Below are positions 61,880 through 64,000 of a stretch of DNA of 64,000 nt, piece by piece; positions within the stretch are counted from its first letter, which is position 1, and every line of letters starts with the position of its first letter. The DNA is taken from contig JBBELK010000298.1 of the NCBI GenBank assembly GCA_037783545.1, positions 2,294,001-2,358,000 on the forward strand. The letters are read 5' to 3'. The stretch comes from Henricia sp. BOLD:AAB3569 (taxonomy: Eukaryota > Echinodermata > Asteroidea > Spinulosida > Echinasteridae). The translations under genes and the position numbers were made by a program. The notes beneath the pieces were generated by a model. That model was given only the letters and a program-made list of their open reading frames with translations. It did no database searches and was not told the DNA's origin.

Positions 61880-63840
61880 AGTAATTTGACAGTTTAGTAG
61901 ACCTACATGTACCGTATTTACGCGTACTGTAGAAACTTCACCCATTGACAAGCCTGTCACTTGAAACATACATGTATCACAGTCAGGATAAAGTATCTTA
62001 GGGTCAAACAGTCAAGCCCATCTCATACCCCATAACAAAGACAAGGTGCCAACTCCTTTGACTGGGATCTGTTTACTTTAATGGGCAAAGGTGAGAACCC
62101 TTGGTGTTTGAATACTCACTTCAGGAAGCTCTTTTGTTGCGCAGTATAATGCAACCAAAACTCCTGTTTACGCTCAACCGACTTTGCCAAAACAGACCTG
62201 GGTCTAAATAATCCAGCATTTTCAAAGTGTAAACACAATGTGGATTAAAAAAAGTAAATAAGTTCCAAGTCTGATCTGCTTTTTAAAAATTCATTTTGGA
62301 TGGGGTTTAAGCTGGCAAATGGTGGGTTGAACTCCGCAATCATTTTTGAACCAGCAGCAAGTGTACAAAATTCTTTTTATGAACTTGACGTTGTGTTTTG
62401 TATTAAAGGAAGGGACAACACTTGTTTTTAATCAAAAATATTACCGATGTACATGCATAAACCTTCATGGGAATCAGAGAATCTTGTTTTCAACGTCGGC
62501 AACACAATTAATTTTGATAATAAACTCTGCAACTAATGCAACTACGGTATGTGCTGTGCCATATTTTGAAAGGGATAATAATGTTGACCATGCAACGATT
62601 GCATGGATGACATCAAGATTGATGCCTTGTTTCACACGCTGTGAAGTATGTAAAAATTTGTCCTGACTCATGCCCTGTCAAGTCTGATCGTCGAACTGCA
62701 AAAGATGGCGACTTACATGAAGTGTACAGAGTTAGACAACCCTTTGCAAGTGTTGTCCTTTCCTTTAAGGGGCTGCCCACAAAATAATCAACATTTTTTC
62801 TGCCAGTACCATGAAATGCCAACAATTTACAGTGCATGTAAAGTCTTATGTGGTGTTCGACCTCCCCCTCCCCCTCCTACTCTTTGTGAAACTGTTAACA
62901 ACTTTAGATGGCCTCTAATTTGCTAATCAGCAATATTAAAGGTAGCTGAAAGGTGTGCTAATACTGTACATGTACAGCAGAACACTTGAATGAACAATCA
63001 CCCGATAAAAAAAAGGGATAAATTTAGCAACCACAACTCCTTGTGTGGTGCTTTCACTTGATGATTCATCTGTCTTCCTGTCCAAACTTTGTATTTAAAG
63101 CTGCATATTCTGTGCGCAGTTATTGTGTACATGTACCAACTACACATACTGTCCATGTACAATGTAGGTACATTGTACGTTACATACTGTACGTATGGTA
63201 CTGTGCATCTAACAAATAAGTTCGTCATGCCTTTTGTGTGAATCGTGCATCTAATTTGCTTCTCTGTGATGATCTGTGTAAAACAGTCGGGAATGATTTT
63301 TCATCAAGTTTCTTCAAAAATATTTTTCTTGCATTATGAGGTCTCCATTCTCAGACACAAAATTTGCCAAATAACTAGGGCCTACTGAATCCACACCAGA
63401 TACATGGGGCCTTGAATGGAGCAAATCAGACTCCTGCTTAACGCACCCTGGATTGTTTTTTATGAGTTTCACTTTAGCGAGAGTTCAGTCTAAACATGCA
63501 TTTATAACTATAATTCTTGACATACAGTGTAACACACCAAACCCAACAAATTTTCTCAATTTTTGATGAGATTTTGTGATTGTAAAGACATTATTCATAT
63601 ATAGCTCTATCAGTATCAGTGTAACCATGGAGGTAGGAATTTTGTTAATAAAAATAAATGAATCATCTAGGCTATTTATTGGGGCAAGCCGGCCAAGGGT
63701 TTGGGACGTATCTTATGGGAGGGGTGGGTATAATAAGATCTCATTGAAAAGTTCCTCCCTCTGTAGGGATCTTTAAGCTCACGTGATAACCAATCCCAAT
63801 CAGTGAGGAACAACTGCACTACCGTGATTCGAGACCACCA
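61880..63840. other. Intergenic or intronic, nothing firm
   Basis: AT-rich, with no supported exon. 63120-63200 is rich in GTAC/TACATGTA words that can pair among themselves. It may be intronic to the 55320 gene. Confidence 0.4.
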
Positions 63841-63842
63841 GT

Positions 63843-63917
63843 TGGCCTCATAGCTCAATTGGTAGGGCGTCTGCACATTAAGCAGAAGGTCCACGGTTTG
63901 AATCCTGGTGGAGCCAA
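63843..63917 (+). tRNA. tRNA-like sequence (probable pseudogene or SINE head)
   Basis: A box TAGCTCAATTGGTAGGGC, a perfect 5-bp anticodon stem TCTGC/GCAGA and a B box GGTTTGAATCC are present, and the acceptor ends TGGCCTC/GGAGCCA mostly pair. The 7-base anticodon loop ACATTAA lacks the invariant U33 and the T stem (CACGG/CCTGG) has mismatches, so a working tRNA is unlikely. Confidence 0.55.
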
Positions 63918-64000
63918 GTTGTTTTCCACTGCATCCAGATTTCCCAAACTCAGAGACATATTTTTGTCCACATTTCTAAAAAAGAGTGAGAAATACATGA

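Noticed and set aside
63843..63917. Functional tRNA gene
   Set aside because: Promoter boxes are present, but the anticodon loop lacks U33 and the T stem is mismatched, so I list it only as tRNA-like.

Overview
The window is eukaryotic genomic DNA from a metazoan. The genes have introns with GT/AG boundaries, and small exons float in long AT-rich introns packed with miniature transposons, tRNA-derived SINEs and foldback repeats. The protein families are animal ones (BCL7, SLF1). The repeat texture, with frequent 'acatgta' words and many short palindromic elements, suggests a marine invertebrate deuterostome, perhaps an echinoderm. The species assignment is inference.

Layout. 1-10000: mostly repeats, with no recognised gene. 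10038-10104 (minus): a candidate first exon coding for a hydrophobic signal or anchor segment. 10762-14463 (plus): a three-exon gene of 226 codons with a destruction-box motif, best matched to PIMREG/FAM64A. 18719-25606 (minus): a complete six-exon BCL7 gene (231 aa), a SWI/SNF subunit. 28679-49303 (plus): a complete 20-exon SLF1 (ANKRD32/BRCTD1) gene of about 1170 aa, with N-terminal BRCT exons, a long middle region and C-terminal ankyrin repeats. 55320-56537 (plus): a 406-codon 5' coding exon of an unidentified proline/serine-rich protein that continues beyond this exon. 56538-64000: repeats, one weak cysteine-rich exon candidate and a tRNA-like sequence at the right end.

Gene logic. The three identified genes all concern the nucleus: a probable mitotic APC/C-type substrate (PIMREG-like), chromatin remodelling (BCL7), and SMC5/6 recruitment to damaged DNA (SLF1). 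They are independent transcription units; I see no operon or shared-regulation evidence.

The most informative part of the window is its transposon archaeology. Several elements can be delimited exactly because the window also contains an empty or paralogous copy of the target. (1) A 133-bp palindromic element occurs three times, always between TTAA duplications; for one copy the empty site is present at 52523. (2) Foldback elements with TAGCTAA-type termini and 9-bp target duplications (Mutator-like) occur at 11055, 13244 and 27441. (3) Two short elements have Tc1/Sleeping-Beauty-like ends and TA duplications. (4) tRNA-derived SINEs carry AAT or AAATA tails and clear target duplications; one is nested in a repeat whose uninterrupted copy lies 6 kb away. 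(5) The 3' part of one SLF1 exon has been tandemly copied inside the following intron.
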